64,000 bases of DNA, taken from NCBI GenBank assembly GCA_964017235.1, contig OZ024928.1, forward strand, positions 82,393,566-82,457,565, given 5' to 3'. The notes below the pieces were generated by a model. The model searched no databases. It saw nothing but the letters and a program-made list of their open reading frames with translations, and had not been told where the DNA came from. Origin of the DNA: Sabellastarte sp. h YS-2021 (Eukaryota; Annelida; Polychaeta; Sabellida; Sabellidae). Below are positions 11,701 through 23,817 of this stretch, piece after piece; within the stretch, counting starts at the first letter, position 1, and each line of letters opens with the position of its first letter. Both the position numbers and the translations under genes were made by a program.

Positions 11701-14700
11701 GAAATGGAAAACCTTGTTACCACATATAAACTTCCAAAGACTGCTTTAGTGAGATGTTATGTATAATTATACTTTATTTACAGCCATTTCAAATTTTGAA
11801 GTGGAGAAAAGTTTATGGTGGCCATATTTATATCCTCTTTACAAATTTAAGGCCACTACTAACCAGTCTTAAAGTTGAGCCCTTGGCTAAGCCTAAGACC
11901 AGTCTTAAATTCTTTGTGAATACCACTAAGCCTAAGACAAAAGTCTTAGCAGGTTTTGGGCAGAAACTTAAGAAAAAAGTCTCAACTTTAAGCCTAAGCC
12001 CTGGCTAAGACCTTTCGTGAATACGGGTCCTGGAGCTGTATTTTATGGAATATTTATATTTGGTGCACATGTTCTCTTGAGCTTTTAGCACTGCAGTTGG
12101 ACAGTGTGTCACCTTTCAGTAAATAATCTTCATTTTATTTAAGCTTTAACTCAGTAATAGTCAGTTTATTTAATGTTAACTATTTGTTGATAATATTGCT
12201 TCAAGAGTGAAGCTGATGGTATAACCTTGATTTCTCGTTGCTCAGACTGTCATCAGTGGCTGTGTTTCACATATTTATCTTGCACTAAAAGCATGTGGCT
12301 AGTTTATAGCCACTCATGATAAATAGTAAAAATAGCATCAGAGATACCCCCGTACCCCACAGCCTAGGGAAATATTTTCAACACCATGAGATACAGAAGC
12401 ACTGTACCAGTACAAAGTTCAGGATACTTTCAGAGCACTGTCAGTTATATAAAGTTCCAAAAAATGTTTAAATGCAGAAAATAATGTTTAAAAGAAAGAT
12501 AATGCATGTAAAGATGAAGTATTAAAACAAGTCAATTTAATAACAAGATGACAGCATTAATCAGTAAACTAAAATTCAACATTCTTTATCTACATCTACA
12601 TGGCCGAATTATGGTTTAGATGTTTTGAATATTACCATGCATACAGAAGTGGTAATACATTTAATGAATGCTTATGTGTGGTGTTGGAGCAAAATCTGTG
12701 GCTCACTTGATGAAATTCTATCTCTTACAATGGGAAGTTATGAAAGTAAAATTCTTAATAAATTCTAATATGAATTAACAGTGCTTAATCTGCATCAAAA
12801 GACAGACCCAAAGGTGCAACAAGATTTTACAGGTCAAGGTCACTACGACAAGGTCAAAGGTCAAATTAAGGTCACACCATGATAATACACACCTATGGCC
12901 CCTGACCAATGTCCCTACCAAATATCAACTTCCTACACCTTACGGTTTCCGAGATATAGCCCGGATAAGATTTTATAGGTCAAGGTCACTACGGCAAGGT
13001 CAAAGGTCAAATCAACGTCAGATCATGACGTTGCACAACTACACCCCCTAACCAATGTCTCTACTAAGTATCAACTTCCTACACCTTACGGTTTCTGAGA
13101 TATAGCCTGGACAAGATTTTATAGGCCAAGGTCACTACGGCAAGGTCAAAGGTCAAATCAAGGTCACTCCATGACGTGGCACACCTACACCCCCTAACCA
13201 ATATCCCTACCAAGTATCAACTTCCTACACCTTACAGTTTCCGATGTCCCTACCAAGTATCAACTTCCTACACCTTACGGTTTCCGAGATATAGCCCGGA
13301 CAAGATTTTCAAACTCAAGATCACTACGGCAAGGTCAAAGGTCAAATCAAGGTCAGACCATGACGTTACACACCTACACCCCCTAACCAATGTCCCTACC
13401 AAGTATCAACTTCCTACACAAGATTTTATAGGTCAAGGTCACTACGGCAAGGTCAAAGGTCAAATCAAGGTCACTCCATGACGTGGCACACCTACACCCC
13501 CTAACCAATATCCCTACCAAGTATCAACTTCCTACACCTTACAGTTTCCGATGTCCCTACCAAGTATCAACTTCCTACACCTTACGGTTTCCGAGATATA
13601 GCCCGGACAAGATTTTTAAACTCAAGATCACTACAGCAAGGTCAAAGGTCAAATCAAGGTCAGACCATGACGTTACACACCTACACCCCCAACCAATGTC
13701 CCTACCAAGTATCAACTTCCTACACAAGATTTTATAGGTCAAGGTCACTACGGCAAGGTCAAAGGTCAAATCAAGGTCACTCCATGACGTGGCACACCTA
13801 CACCCCCTAACCAATATCCCTACCAAGTATCAACTTCCTACACCTTACAGTTTCCGATGTCCCTACCAAGTATCAACTTCCTACACCTTACAGTTTCCGA
13901 GATATAGCCCGGACAAGATTTTCAAACTCAAGATCACTACGACAAGGTCAAAGGTCAAATCAAGGTCAGACCATGACGTTGCACACCTACACCCCCTAAC
14001 CAATGTCCCTACCAAGTATCAACTTCCTACACCTTACGGTTTCTGAGATACAGCCCGGACAAACTTTTTCCCACCACCAGCCCGCCCGACAGGACGCCCG
14101 CCCGCCTGCCCGGACACCATGGGTGAAAACAATGTTATGGTGTATCAGGTGAAACTGTTTTACTTCATTTCACACTTAATGATGGTAAAAACCTTTTTCT
14201 TTGTGTTATATATTGCACACTAATGCTGATTAATATGGCGTAACTGTGTGAGGTTAAAAGTTTGGAAATGATATTGAACCTCTTTTAAACATCAGTATTG
14301 AAATCCTGGAAAGTATTTTAATTATGTTGGAATTTCTGTGTGTAGTCTCTGTAGACCCCAATTTTCACATATGGAGTCAGTTTGATAAAGTATGGTTTAT
14401 TATGTTACAGACTTCCAACAACTGAAAAAATGCTTACTGAAGAAGATGTGACACAGATAGCTGAGCTGTCTCAGAATAAAGAAAGTATGTGCAGCCTATG
14501 ATTTGGCAAGCTATACACCTGGAGGACTTTAGCAAAAAAACTACAAAAAATTATTTTTAAAAAAACCTATAGAATAGATTCCCAGAATTTGCAAATGTAA
14601 ATTGTATTCATTTTTTACACTGGTTGTTGGATATTTTTCCAAATGCTTTTTACCTGGTGTTTATTTTTTTCTAGGATTAGCACACATGTGCACCAACCCT

Positions 14701-17700
14701 AGAGACTTACTTTATATACAGTCATAAACTCGAGACTTTGAGCAGTTTTGAGTTGTCAATAATCGGTATTTTCACACATTCACACTACAGGCAGTATACC
14801 CCACGGTTAGACATTTTACTCGACGACGGAACCGCCTTCCAGGAATCAGGATACCTCATATCTTCTAAGATTTGATGTACCCATTAGGTATGACGCAGAC
14901 AGCGACTGTTTGGACACGGTGTGTAACTGTAAATAACAGTAAGATGGCAATAAGATAAGAGTAGTGTGATAGCAGTGCCCACATCTACTACAGAACCCGT
15001 TTAAGTAATTAAGCTGACACATGTCTGACAGTGATCAAATACCTTGTACTTAAACAGCAAACCAGTTTTGAATTTAACTGTAGTGTAATGTGTATTATGT
15101 AGAATAAAGCAGTTCTTGTATAACCTTTGAGTACACAACAAGTAGTATAAACATGTGTCACCGAGAGACAACCGCCATTTACCTCCACTCACCTTATGTT
15201 GCCTTCACACTAACATGACCGAGTCACAACCTTCTATATAAACCGCAGATCACACCTTCAGCTACCATATGAAAAATTCTTCTGCACATGCTCATGATTC
15301 CAAATTCAGAGGAAGAAAATGTAAGCATTTTAAAATTTAGGATGCTTAAGGAATTGAACAGTTCACCACTGTGTCACAAGTTTGCATACAGACGTCAGAC
15401 AGTAGTTGAAGGAGAGGGGCATTTAGCCCAACACCTACTACCGCGGGCAATACTGCCTGTAGTGTGAATGGGGTGTAACTGTTTTGAATATTTATAACCT
15501 GCAAACCCTGTGTAGTATTTAGATAATTCCTCTCATTAAATAAACAACTTTTGTATAAATAACTTATTATGATATATGTAAAAACAGCATACCACTTTCA
15601 AGAATCGAATATGCTGGAAAGGCGAGATTTTTTGGCATAACTGAATGTTAATAAAAATCTTAGAAAACATTATAAATGGTATAAATCTGTGGGAAAATAT
15701 GAATTTTGGAGAGCAGAAATGAGTTCATTAAATTTAACATTTGAATATTAGAAGATTGGATCATATGGGTTGTACTGTGTAACATAACTGACCGATCTCA
15801 CGGATGGATATTGGTTTTGTTTCTCTGTTTCCATGGACATAAATTCTACCTTTTGCTTACCATGAATGCATTTCGTTCCCTGTTAAAGTATTACAGAGGT
15901 TGACTTGGGTTCTTCATAAGACGGGAGACATTGAGAACTTGGTGGTCTTACTGAAGTGTGTGTCACTGTCATGCCAGAATGATGTTGCCAGCAACTTTGT
16001 AAAGACATGCCTGAAAAAGTTGGTAATTTTGCATACAATTTTGTGTGTTTCTTGAATTCTATTTTATATGGTGTACATTAAGGCTGTCAGTATTGATCAA
16101 GTACTTGTTAAAATACAGCAATGACCTAATTGGAATGCAAAATTTACAAAAGACATGCACAATTATGCAAATATTCTTATGTATTTTAAGTGTACCTCAA
16201 ATGAGTTCTTTCTTATTCAAGAAAATCATTCAACTTTTAACTATCTTTATTTCAAAAAGAGTGCTCATTAGATAGTAGTCATGGTAACAGTGTACTTAAG
16301 TATGAAACTGACTACTTCTTCCAGCATTAGTCCACATTGTGTGTTTCCAACTTAATCCAGACACAGGATACAAGCTTTGTTCTTAAATTGGTTAATAAAT
16401 GAAAATATTTATACGCAAGATGTGAAGATATTTGTAACAGTTTCACACTTAAGATAATATTATTTGTTGGGTGTTTGCTGTATGACAAAGTATCAATATT
16501 CACAAAGCAAACTCCTAGATATACATGACACAGCATTTAAGCCCATTCAGTTCATTAACTGGTGTTAAAACATTCATGCTAGTCTTTTTAAGCACAAGCT
16601 CTAGCAAGGCTCGCACTTTTAGAGATCACTTTTCTGTCTTTTCTTTTTTGTCTCCGAACTTTCATGAATTGTGGCCTGGCGTGATGACTATCAGTCTCTT
16701 CACTGAAGTTAAACAGCGATGGGCTACGTTAGTACTCGGATGGGTGACCGCTTCAGTGCACTATTTGTGTCTGCACTAGTAGACCGAAACCCCTTTTGGC
16801 CTTGTCAACACTAGTATTGTGTTCATAAATTCTATTTCTGTATGCTCTTTCCTGTTTCGCCAATGTGTTGTTTCCCACAAAATGTGCATTGAATTAGCTA
16901 TATAATATTTTGTATTTCACAGCTGATCTATGGTTTGTGGGTAAGTTTATGCACTGGTGAGTTTTTAGTGTGGTAGCTCTTAAAAACTGAATCATTTTTG
17001 AAGTTATCCTCTGATGAGACCCAGTCCAATACATGATCGAAGTCTATAGTAATATTAACATATTACCATTCTTTCACTGATATGAAAATCCAAAATGAAT
17101 ATTTGAGTTCAGTGTCCTGTTTAACGACCCAAGTTTACTGAAATTATAGTCAGTGAGCTTCTGAAATAATAAGGATAAATGTTAGTAAATAAACATATTT
17201 GACTCTGAATTTGACTCACTGGCTCCACTTAAACCTGAATTGGTCTTACACTAGTTTCATATATACCTGAATTGGTCTTTCACTGGTACCTACAATGTAA
17301 CTAATGCATGTACATATAAACAGGCAGAGAGGGAATGAGGTGGTGACTTTGCTGGAGAGCAGACCAGATTTTCTGAACTGTGTGACAAATGTTGTAAACC
17401 TTCAGCTAATGGCTCGCCAAGATCCCAGCACATTTGACAAAGGTAGCAATCACAATATACTTTCGAATATCTGCATAGGTCATCAGAAAATTATATTGTT
17501 AATCTTCACGAGTGATATCTTTTTTTCTGTATATGTCTAATGAGGGTTTTTTTATATTCTCCACCATTTTGTGCATTTTATGAGTTAAATAAATCAATAC
17601 TTAATGAGAGAATGATAAAAAGACATGTGGTGGGTAATAAATTTGATGTTTAGAAATTAACAGGATGATTTCTTACTTTGCATAATATATTTTAGAAGTC

Positions 17701-20700
17701 ATTTATTAGAAAATAGAAAAGTCTTCACATTTCCTGCAGTTCTTGGCAAAATGTGTTCTATTTCAGTTGTAAACCTGATATTAAACTCTGAAGAGGAAAG
17801 AAGTTTACCTTTACAGAAGCTGGTCCAACACTTTTTATGTTGTAAAGAATATGACACACTGCAGAAGGTGTGTAACAGTGTGTGTCTGTGAGACACTCGT
17901 ACATGAATACCATCAGACTAGCGTTAGTGGTATGAAAGGTTACCTAGTGTTATGCTTTTCATTTTATTTTGGTAGATATCAAGAAATCCTCAAATAATAT
18001 TCAATAATCAGTTACTAAAAAAAGGTGTGGGTATGTTAGTCTTTCTAACGGCTGTGTAGATTAATTTCTTGTAGTCCAAGTTGTGTATAAAGTTTGACAC
18101 TCGGTCATCTTTCAGTGTAACATGGCTAGTGGAGCTAAATGGATGTTTTGCAATTGTTTCACAACGTTGCTTACGTACCTAGGACGGTAGTTGAAATTTA
18201 GGGGTATTTCTCCCCAACAGCTATAACCTCAAGTTATGCTGCTTGTAGTGTTAATGATACACAAAATATCAGAAGTTATGTGGCATCCTTAGAGGCAGTT
18301 CTGTCGCCGAGTAAAATCTGTAACCGTGAGATGTACCATCTAGAGTGTGAATGGGACATTATGTGTTGAAATATTCTAGTTTGTTAACTTCAGTATATCT
18401 TGCAAAGAGTAAAGCATCACCATGCTTAAAAATCCCAGAGACTGAATGACATTTGTAACGATCTGACCATTAAATGCCATTGTACTTTCTTCTTTTGGCA
18501 TTTAAAGCAATACCTGTGTTTGAAATCATTAAATTCTGTGTGTTGGCAAACACCATATTCCTACAATCCTCTCCCTAAAATAGTTTTGTTTTTCCCAATC
18601 AGAACTAAAATGACCTCAATAATTTGAGCAATCATAAAATTTTAAATCCTGTGATTCATTGAATAGATGAAAATTCTAAAGAAAATAATAAAATCTCAAA
18701 CTCAAATATAATCCCTAGTAAACCCTAACTTTGACTTTATACTGAAAATCAAATTCGAGTTTAAACTAAAATCCAAATATAATGCCTATTCTCAAGTAAA
18801 TATATACTGAGGTTGTAAATCATTCATCCTTGATATATTTAAGATTATATTTCAGTTTTCATGAAAGGAGTCTAAGTGTTTGAGGTTATTGTCTGCATTT
18901 TTTTTTTGTTTGACCATGTTTTCAATTTCAGTTAGAGAAAAAAATACTGAGGTAAAGATTTTACTTTAAAATGCTGAATTTGAGTTTATACTCATGGGAC
19001 TGGGTTTGAGTTTGAGACTGAGTAAGATTGATTTTGAGATTTTTAAAACTTTTACTTCACATAATTGGTTAGTACAGTTAATTGTTTCAGCTTTACTGGG
19101 TATTGGGAAGCAGCTGCCAACATTCCACTTAAGAACATAGATTCAAACCCATGACCTCAATAGTGGGAGGCATGTAAATCACCACACCCTTAAATCATCT
19201 GATTGTGAACTGGCAAGTTATTGAAGAAGTCAGTAAGGTCACGAGAGAGTGAAAAAGATGACAAAATATCCCAGCAATGAAAAAGTTAAAATGAATTGGC
19301 ACATTGTAACACTCTGTTTATGTTGACATTGCAGATGGTAGTCTACATCTGTGGGGTTCTATTTACAGAAATTTGCTGACCATGTTCAGAAGCTGAATCC
19401 AGCATTTATACTGAGGGGGTTACAACCAAACCTGTACAATACAGAAGACAGGCCAATTTCACCCATATTTTACCTGTCCAGTGAGCACATGGTAATTATC
19501 CCTATCAAGTCTGATTATATAATACAGCTTGTATGTGTGCAGGTGCTTGTGTGTTTGTCAAGTCACATGTGGGTCCTTCACTTTTTCATGTTCTCGTATT
19601 TGGAAAGTTACTCTAAAATTACATGGTGAATTTCATTGATATTATGTACATGTATGTGGGTGAACTTCCAAGAAGGCTATCCACTTTGTGGTAAACAAAG
19701 TCCCAAAGATGACTTAGTTATAGCAACTTCAAGGCTATCACTGCATTGTCTAATATTCTGAAAACTACAAGATGAATATCATTTATCCGTAGTATGTAGT
19801 GTATTTTATGATTCAAAAAGATGTCCTGAAAGATGTCCACTTTATTGACCACCACACACTCTATATGTTGAATATAGATGGATATACAAAGTGTGCCAAT
19901 TTTTCATAAATATCTCACACACTATGTAACCTACAAATAAAAAATCCATGCAGAAGTTACTGAAATATTGCGAGTTAAATAATGAGGCTCTTACATTCAC
20001 TTATGCCCTGCATATATGACAGCCTTTTTTAACATTCTTTCTTTACATACGGATTTATTTAACTGATAAATCATGCAAAATGGTGGATAATAAAAGGAAA
20101 ACATCCCTCATTAGACATACACACTGGTTAGACTGCGCACTCCTATAATATTGTTATCTTCATTTGTGATATATTCTTTCTGTATATGCCATGTGGGAGG
20201 TTTTCCTATTTTATGGTGACTTAAAAGTTACCTGATATCATGCATCATAAACACAGGGTACAGTTGGTTATTTTCACCTCTGTAGATTATTAGTGGGAAA
20301 GTCTTTAATCAAACTAAATCCCCAGCCTTTACTTTCTTTAGAGTTCTGGTATAATCACTAGAAGAGATATCTCTCCCGGAGCAAATACTACCCCACTTGT
20401 CATAACTACATAATTCTAATTCTAGTTGTATTTTTGTAGCGCTTAATCTCCATCTATGGTCAGACTCTAAGGTATATAATGCCATAAATACATAAGGCTT
20501 CTGATCTCACCTGATGCTAAATTGCCACACATATTGTGATTAATTTGTCTTACTCCTGAAGGCTGGTATGAAAAGGAACATGTAAAGGTGCTAAAATGGT
20601 GACATCACTATCTTGACAATCATGGAGGTACATTGCTATCTTTACATTTATATCTCTGGCTAGCAATTTAGGCAGATATAAAAAGTTAATGTTTTGATAT

Positions 20701-22481
20701 CCCCATCTTAGCATGTAGGGATGTGTTAAGAAATTAAAAGTTTTGCACTTCTGTGGTAACATTAATAAGGGTATAAAGAGACTGAAAGTGTGATATCTCC
20801 ACCTTAGCATTTAGGGTGGGATGAGTTAGGTTTGTGGTCTGTATTGTAATATTAAGGCAGGTAGAAAGGATTGGAATTTTTATAACTCTGTCTTTACTTT
20901 TAAGAAGGAATGAAATGATGGAAATGTTTGAGTCTCTTGCTTTATCTACAAAAGTCTTTTTAGCTAGTGTTTTTTTTTCTTTTATACAGGAGACGGCTTC
21001 TCTTGAAATTATGAAACTTGTCAGACCAGAGAACAGATCAAAGCTACCAGATATCTACAACCACTTAATGCTCCTCAAGAGTAAGTGAAAATACTATGAA
21101 ATTTAGCCTGTAGCAGTCAAATTCCTTCAAGTAAAACTTTCTTCAGTCAAAAGAACAACATTCTTTGTTCCTTAGAGTACAGTTATATGCTGTAAATTTA
21201 CCTTCTTATCTCGGCTCTATATCTTTCTTGTATCTTTTCTACGAGAAAACTGGGCTGTATATTTTTTAACTTATTAGTGTGTAGTTATCTAGCATACAGT
21301 TAGTAGACACAGTGTAAATTTAGAATCAGTGCATTGAAGCCAGTTAAAAGCCCAGACATACAATATTTTTGGAGGTAGAAGAAGAAATAAGCTAAAACTA
21401 CAACCAAATTCTGTGGATTTTGGATGTTCTAATTATATAAACTCTGCTATATGTTTAATTTTAGTGAGTGAAGATGACATGCCAGCTGCTATCAAGTATT
21501 TTGAACACTGTCTTAATGAAGGATTCAGTCTTTCAGACATAAGACATAAGACTTTGAAGAAGATGGAAGAGACACTTTTGAAAAATGGTCAGAATGTCCC
21601 ATGGACAGTAAGCCTGCACACTGTGCTTTTTTCTAAAATATCAAGACCAAGTTATAAATAACCATACCTTGAAAAGTAGGGCTAGGTCGGTAGGAGATTT
21701 TTCATTTCAATATCCTGCCAGTGTGAAACCATACCGATTCCGGGATACCGAAAAAAAATTGTGTTCTAGCATATCCCGAATCGTATATGCCCGCTAAAAG
21801 GAAGTAAAATTCATGAAAACAAAACTGGTAGTTCTTCCAAAAGAAGTTTCTATAGAAGTGCAAAAATCTAAAAAATATGAGATAAAAGTTTATTATTTCT
21901 TCAGATTTGAAGTTTGTTTTCAATGTTTTTTGTTTTCTCACAATATTATACACTGACTTTTTAAAAGCCGGTGGTAAAGTGTTGTCACAGTATTCAAGTG
22001 AATTGGTCTCGATACCGAGGTACCGGTGTTACCAACCCTGCCCTATTGAAAGGGGCAGTTATTAGTTTTCAGATCTGGATTTCTGATATGTAATTAATGT
22101 CTCAGATAGGAATGATGTGCAAATGACTTTTGGCACGCATCTGCATTGATGATGGGAAAATGTTCATTTTCTTAACCTTTAAAACAGGTAATCAGGTCAC
22201 TTAATTGACAAAAAAAAAAAATTTTACTTCCTAATAAGCCTACTTTTCTAATAGGTTTTTCAGCAATTTAAAAAATTAAATGTTTGATATATAATCAAGA
22301 TTTTACTGTATTTAGTTTTTCTTTTATTCATTAGAAAGCTGCTATGCATGTGAGGAATAAGCCTTGGGTAGAACTGAATGTGGAAGAAGACTCCTCCAGT
22401 AGTGATGAATCATCATCGGAAGAAGAAGAGAGTCAAATGTCACAGCATTCCACAGTTCAGCCCACGGAATGTAAAACATAG
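2758..22481 (+). CDS. Helical-repeat (PPR-like) protein, 3' part of gene, 12 exons seen
   Basis: Exons with GT/AG borders: 2758-2867, 3326-3379, 3537-3598, 5372-5457, 6504-6589, 14411-14484, 15897-16022, 17328-17442, 19369-19491, 20990-21080, 21465-21607, 22335-22481 (TAG stop), about 405 residues. Phases chain exactly through exons 1-6, 7-8 and 9-12. Exon 6 ends in phase 1 but exon 7 starts in phase 0, and exon 8 ends in phase 1 but exon 9 starts in phase 0, so a small exon or an alternative border is missing at 14485-15896 and at 17443-19368. The protein is helix-rich: the stretch around YNHLMLLK..DDMPAAIKYFEHCLNEGF looks like a pentatricopeptide-type A/B helix pair, and TWVLHKTGDIENLVVLLK is another. 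It ends in a Ser/Glu-rich acidic tail (SSSSDESSSEEEE). An LRPPRC/BSF-type mitochondrial mRNA-binding protein is possible but not established. The 5' end lies left of the window. AATAAA lies at 22748-22753. Confidence 0.7.
4319..5148 (+). mobile_element. Helitron-like non-autonomous element
   Basis: The 3' end has the hairpin CATCTG-GCCA-CAGATG at 5119-5134, ten bases later CTAG (5145-5148), then T, as expected of Helitron termini. The 5' side opens with the hairpin CCAGCC-CATAAA-GGCTGG. The interior carries diverged tandem segments containing AACCATAAGAGATAG. The right part has a second copy at 59380-59746. The exact 5' end is uncertain. Confidence 0.6.
7014..7954. repeat. Minisatellite A, about 170-175 bp units
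   Basis: Five to six tandem units contain AAACACAAAAATGCTTATAT, CTCGAAAACCGTGCTAGA, TTTTTGACCCGCAGGGTAT and ATGGCGGCCATTTTGAATTT. Two more units lie at about 9900-10190, so array B is embedded in array A. The long open frames across it exist on both strands and are by-products of the repeat period. Confidence 0.9.
7955..9835. repeat. Minisatellite B, about 133 bp units with higher-order duplication
   Basis: About 14 tandem units contain CACCTACTTTTGGGAGAGCT, GGTGAAGTTTCAGACCCATA and CACCTACTCAAAATGAGTAA. A distinctive variant (ACTATTGCGGATACCC) occurs at 8171 and again at 9236, 1065 bp apart, which is eight units. A diverged relative of the unit forms the array at about 55020-55760. Confidence 0.9.
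10391..11217. mobile_element. Foldback/TIR element with arrays of short palindromes
   Basis: The left end TGTCACAGTGGAAACTCCAA is mirrored at the right as TTGGAGTTTCCACTGTGACA, and the identity continues inward for about 48 bp. Both arms are then built from 16-bp palindromic words such as CTAGTGGTAGTTCCAATTGG plus its complement. The centre (about 10610-11020) is AT-rich and non-coding. No transposase and no obvious target duplication are seen. Confidence 0.85.
11443..12030. mobile_element. TIR element with an 11-bp direct repeat flank
   Basis: The ends GGGCCCGTATTCACGAAAGG and CCTTTCGTGAATACGGGTCC are inverted copies, and GTCTTAGACTTAGCCA at the left is mirrored at the right. GAGCTGTATTT flanks both sides (11432-11442 and 12033-12043), consistent with a target-site duplication. 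It is about 0.59 kb and non-autonomous. Confidence 0.8.
12031..12769. other. Intronic sequence with a short dispersed repeat
   Basis: No exon is seen. Bases about 12330-12400 (around GTACCCCACAGCCTAGGGAA) recur inverted at 59235-59290 and partly at 57402-57440, so part of this stretch is a dispersed repeat. Confidence 0.5.
12770..14130. repeat. Tandem array, about 150 bp unit and 306 bp higher-order unit
   Basis: Units contain AAGGTCAAAGGTCAAATCAA, ACCAATGTCCCTACCAAGTA and TACGGTTTCCGAGATATAGC. Three nearly identical 306-307 bp higher-order copies begin at about 13176, 13483 and 13789. The right end runs into a GC-rich CCCGCCCG-type segment (14070-14120) that is also present, inverted, at 56370-56420. 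This is a dispersed family carrying an internal minisatellite. Confidence 0.9.
14485..15896. other. Intron of the helical-repeat gene; unassigned
   Basis: No repeat family is recognised. The phase break between the flanking exons predicts a small coding exon or an alternative splice site here, but I could not identify it. Confidence 0.4.
16671..16795 (+). mobile_element. SINE with a 5S rRNA-derived head (SINE3 type)
   Basis: The segment GAAGTTAAACAGCG followed by GTTAGTACTCGGATGGGTGA and CCGC reproduces the 5S rRNA internal control region (box A, intermediate element, box C). The 5' part of 5S (CGTGATGACTATCAGTCTCT) is diverged and the 3' stem is missing, so it is not a 5S gene. The body and tail downstream (to about 16850) are not well defined. 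Confidence 0.75.
17478..17620. mobile_element. Partial copy of MITE family M1
   Basis: Matches the right arm and flank of the element at 1500-1690 (ATTGTTAATCTTCACGAGTG, TTTTCTGTATATGTCTAATG, TCCACCATTTTGTG). It is intronic. Confidence 0.6.
17621..19094. other. Intronic, nothing recognised
   Basis: No repeat or exon is recognised with confidence. The phase of the flanking exons implies an unseen coding segment somewhere in 17443-19368. Confidence 0.35.
19095..19195 (-). mobile_element. tRNA-derived SINE relic
   Basis: On the minus strand a box A-like stretch (GGTGTGGTGATTTACATGCC) is followed by a good box B (GGTTTGAATC). The acceptor stem does not pair, so it is a SINE head rather than a tRNA gene. 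Confidence 0.45.
20074..20220. mobile_element. Copy of MITE family M1
   Basis: Starts AAAATGGTGGATAATAAAAG, has the central TATAATATTGTTATCTTCAT and ends with GGGAGGTTTTCCTAT, matching the element at 1500-1690 in layout and sequence. Confidence 0.6.
21677..22045. mobile_element. hAT-type MITE with 8-bp target duplication
   Basis: The ends TAGGGCTAGGTCGGTA and TACCAACCCTGCCCTA are imperfect inverted repeats with ACCG-rich subterminal sequence. The flanks TTGAAAAG (21669-21676) and TTGAAAGG (22046-22053) form an 8-bp duplication with one mismatch, the length hAT transposases make. It lies in the last intron of the helical-repeat gene. Confidence 0.75.
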
Positions 22482-22848
22482 TGTCCTCATGTACTGCTCT
22501 CTGATGGCAGAACCAATTCATAGTGTCTTCATGTATGCTTCTCTGCAGTAGGAAAATGTGGGCACCACAAAGTACACAACGTCTTGTTTAACAGCAGTGT
22601 GTGATAAAGCATACCACATCAGTGGTGGTTATTTAGGACACTGAATCAAAGTCATAGTGTCACCATATACTCCTGTCTGTTCAGGGAAAATGTAGAGTGT
22701 GTAAAAGTGCATCACACTTTCAGCAGTTTCAGTTTGTCTAAGAAAGAAATAAACCCTTATTTTTCTTTTGGTTTTTGGTATAGTGTCACTCATTTGTGAA
22801 TATTTTTGATGCTGCTACTCTCGAAGTGGATGTGGAATTTGTGTGAGT

Positions 22849-23021
22849 TTTAGTATAGGAATAAAAGACAAATTCTCATGCTTTATGATGGTTTTAAGCT
22901 ATTGATCAGCTGAATATTAAAGCCACGAAACCCGAAGGGCTGAGTGCTTTAATACAACAGATCAATAGTTTAAAACCATCATAAAGCATGAGAATTTGTC
23001 TTTTATTCCTATTCTAAAATG
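22849..23021. repeat. Near-perfect inverted repeat (hairpin) about 370 bp past the stop codon
   Basis: Arms of about 53 bp (22855-22907 and 22960-23012, containing AAATTCTCATGCTTTATGAT and its complement) flank a 52-nt loop that itself has ATTAAAG/CTTTAAT pairing. It lies about 100 nt beyond the AATAAA at 22748, so it is either an intergenic foldback element or part of a longer 3' UTR. Confidence 0.8.
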
Positions 23022-23726
23022 GTTTCATTGATATTTTGTTCAAAATAAGGGGTAAATCTTGCGCAAAATTCAAAACAAATCCAATGCCATGTTGGCTGTT
23101 CCATCTATGAAACACACATAGCAATGTCTAAGGTAAAAAATACACGTATTTTTGTCACTTTATTTTCATAGAATTTGTTATGAAATATTAAGGGACTGTC
23201 ACTGTAGATGCTTTCAATTTGTTGTAAGATTTAAAAGGATATGCTATTTATTAAAATCAAGCAAGAAATGACAATTTTATGAATATTTTAACCGCGATCA
23301 TTTGTTTACATTTGTACACAAAGGGACAATGCATGCAGAATTCAACAGCGTTATTTTATTTACAATTCTATATTCGCGATTCCAGCATTGCGCAAAAGAC
23401 GTGTCTAAGGTTACTGCGCAGCGTACCATTTTAGAATTGTTTTTCACATAATATTAAGGGATGTCCCACAGTTCTAAATTTTAGTCACTGTGATGACTTT
23501 CATGTTTCCCAATCCACATGCTTCAGAGATTATCACTTGAAGTGCAACAACAGTGTGTAATCAAGCACGCAAGGTAATTTATGTTTCTTCACCTCTTGGC
23601 AGTTGGGTCATATTGTACAGATGTAGAAGTTGTTGAATTTATTGTGCATATTTAGGGGGACCTTATGAAATCATTGTCATAAATAAATACAACACTCTGT
23701 GATCTCTGTATTGACTGTAGTAAATA
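23022..23726. other. Intergenic, nothing recognised
   Basis: AT-rich sequence. ACCATTTTAGAAT near 23426 is the inverse of ATTCTAAAATGGT at 23011, so the hairpin at 22849-23021 may be one end of a larger element. AATAAA-type words occur near 23682. Confidence 0.35.
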
Positions 23727-23817
23727 CAGTAGAACCTCCATTATCCGATCCTCTTGGGAGAGTAACAATTAGGTCGGATAATAGAAAGGTCTGATAATGG
23801 AAAGGCTAAAATAACAG

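Noticed and set aside
13176-14046. Three near-identical frames of 84-101 codons starting MAHLHPLTN
   Set aside because: They coincide with the 306-bp higher-order repeat; no domain and no splice context.
16671-16795. 5S rRNA gene
   Set aside because: Only the internal promoter is conserved; the 5' half is diverged and the closing stem is absent.
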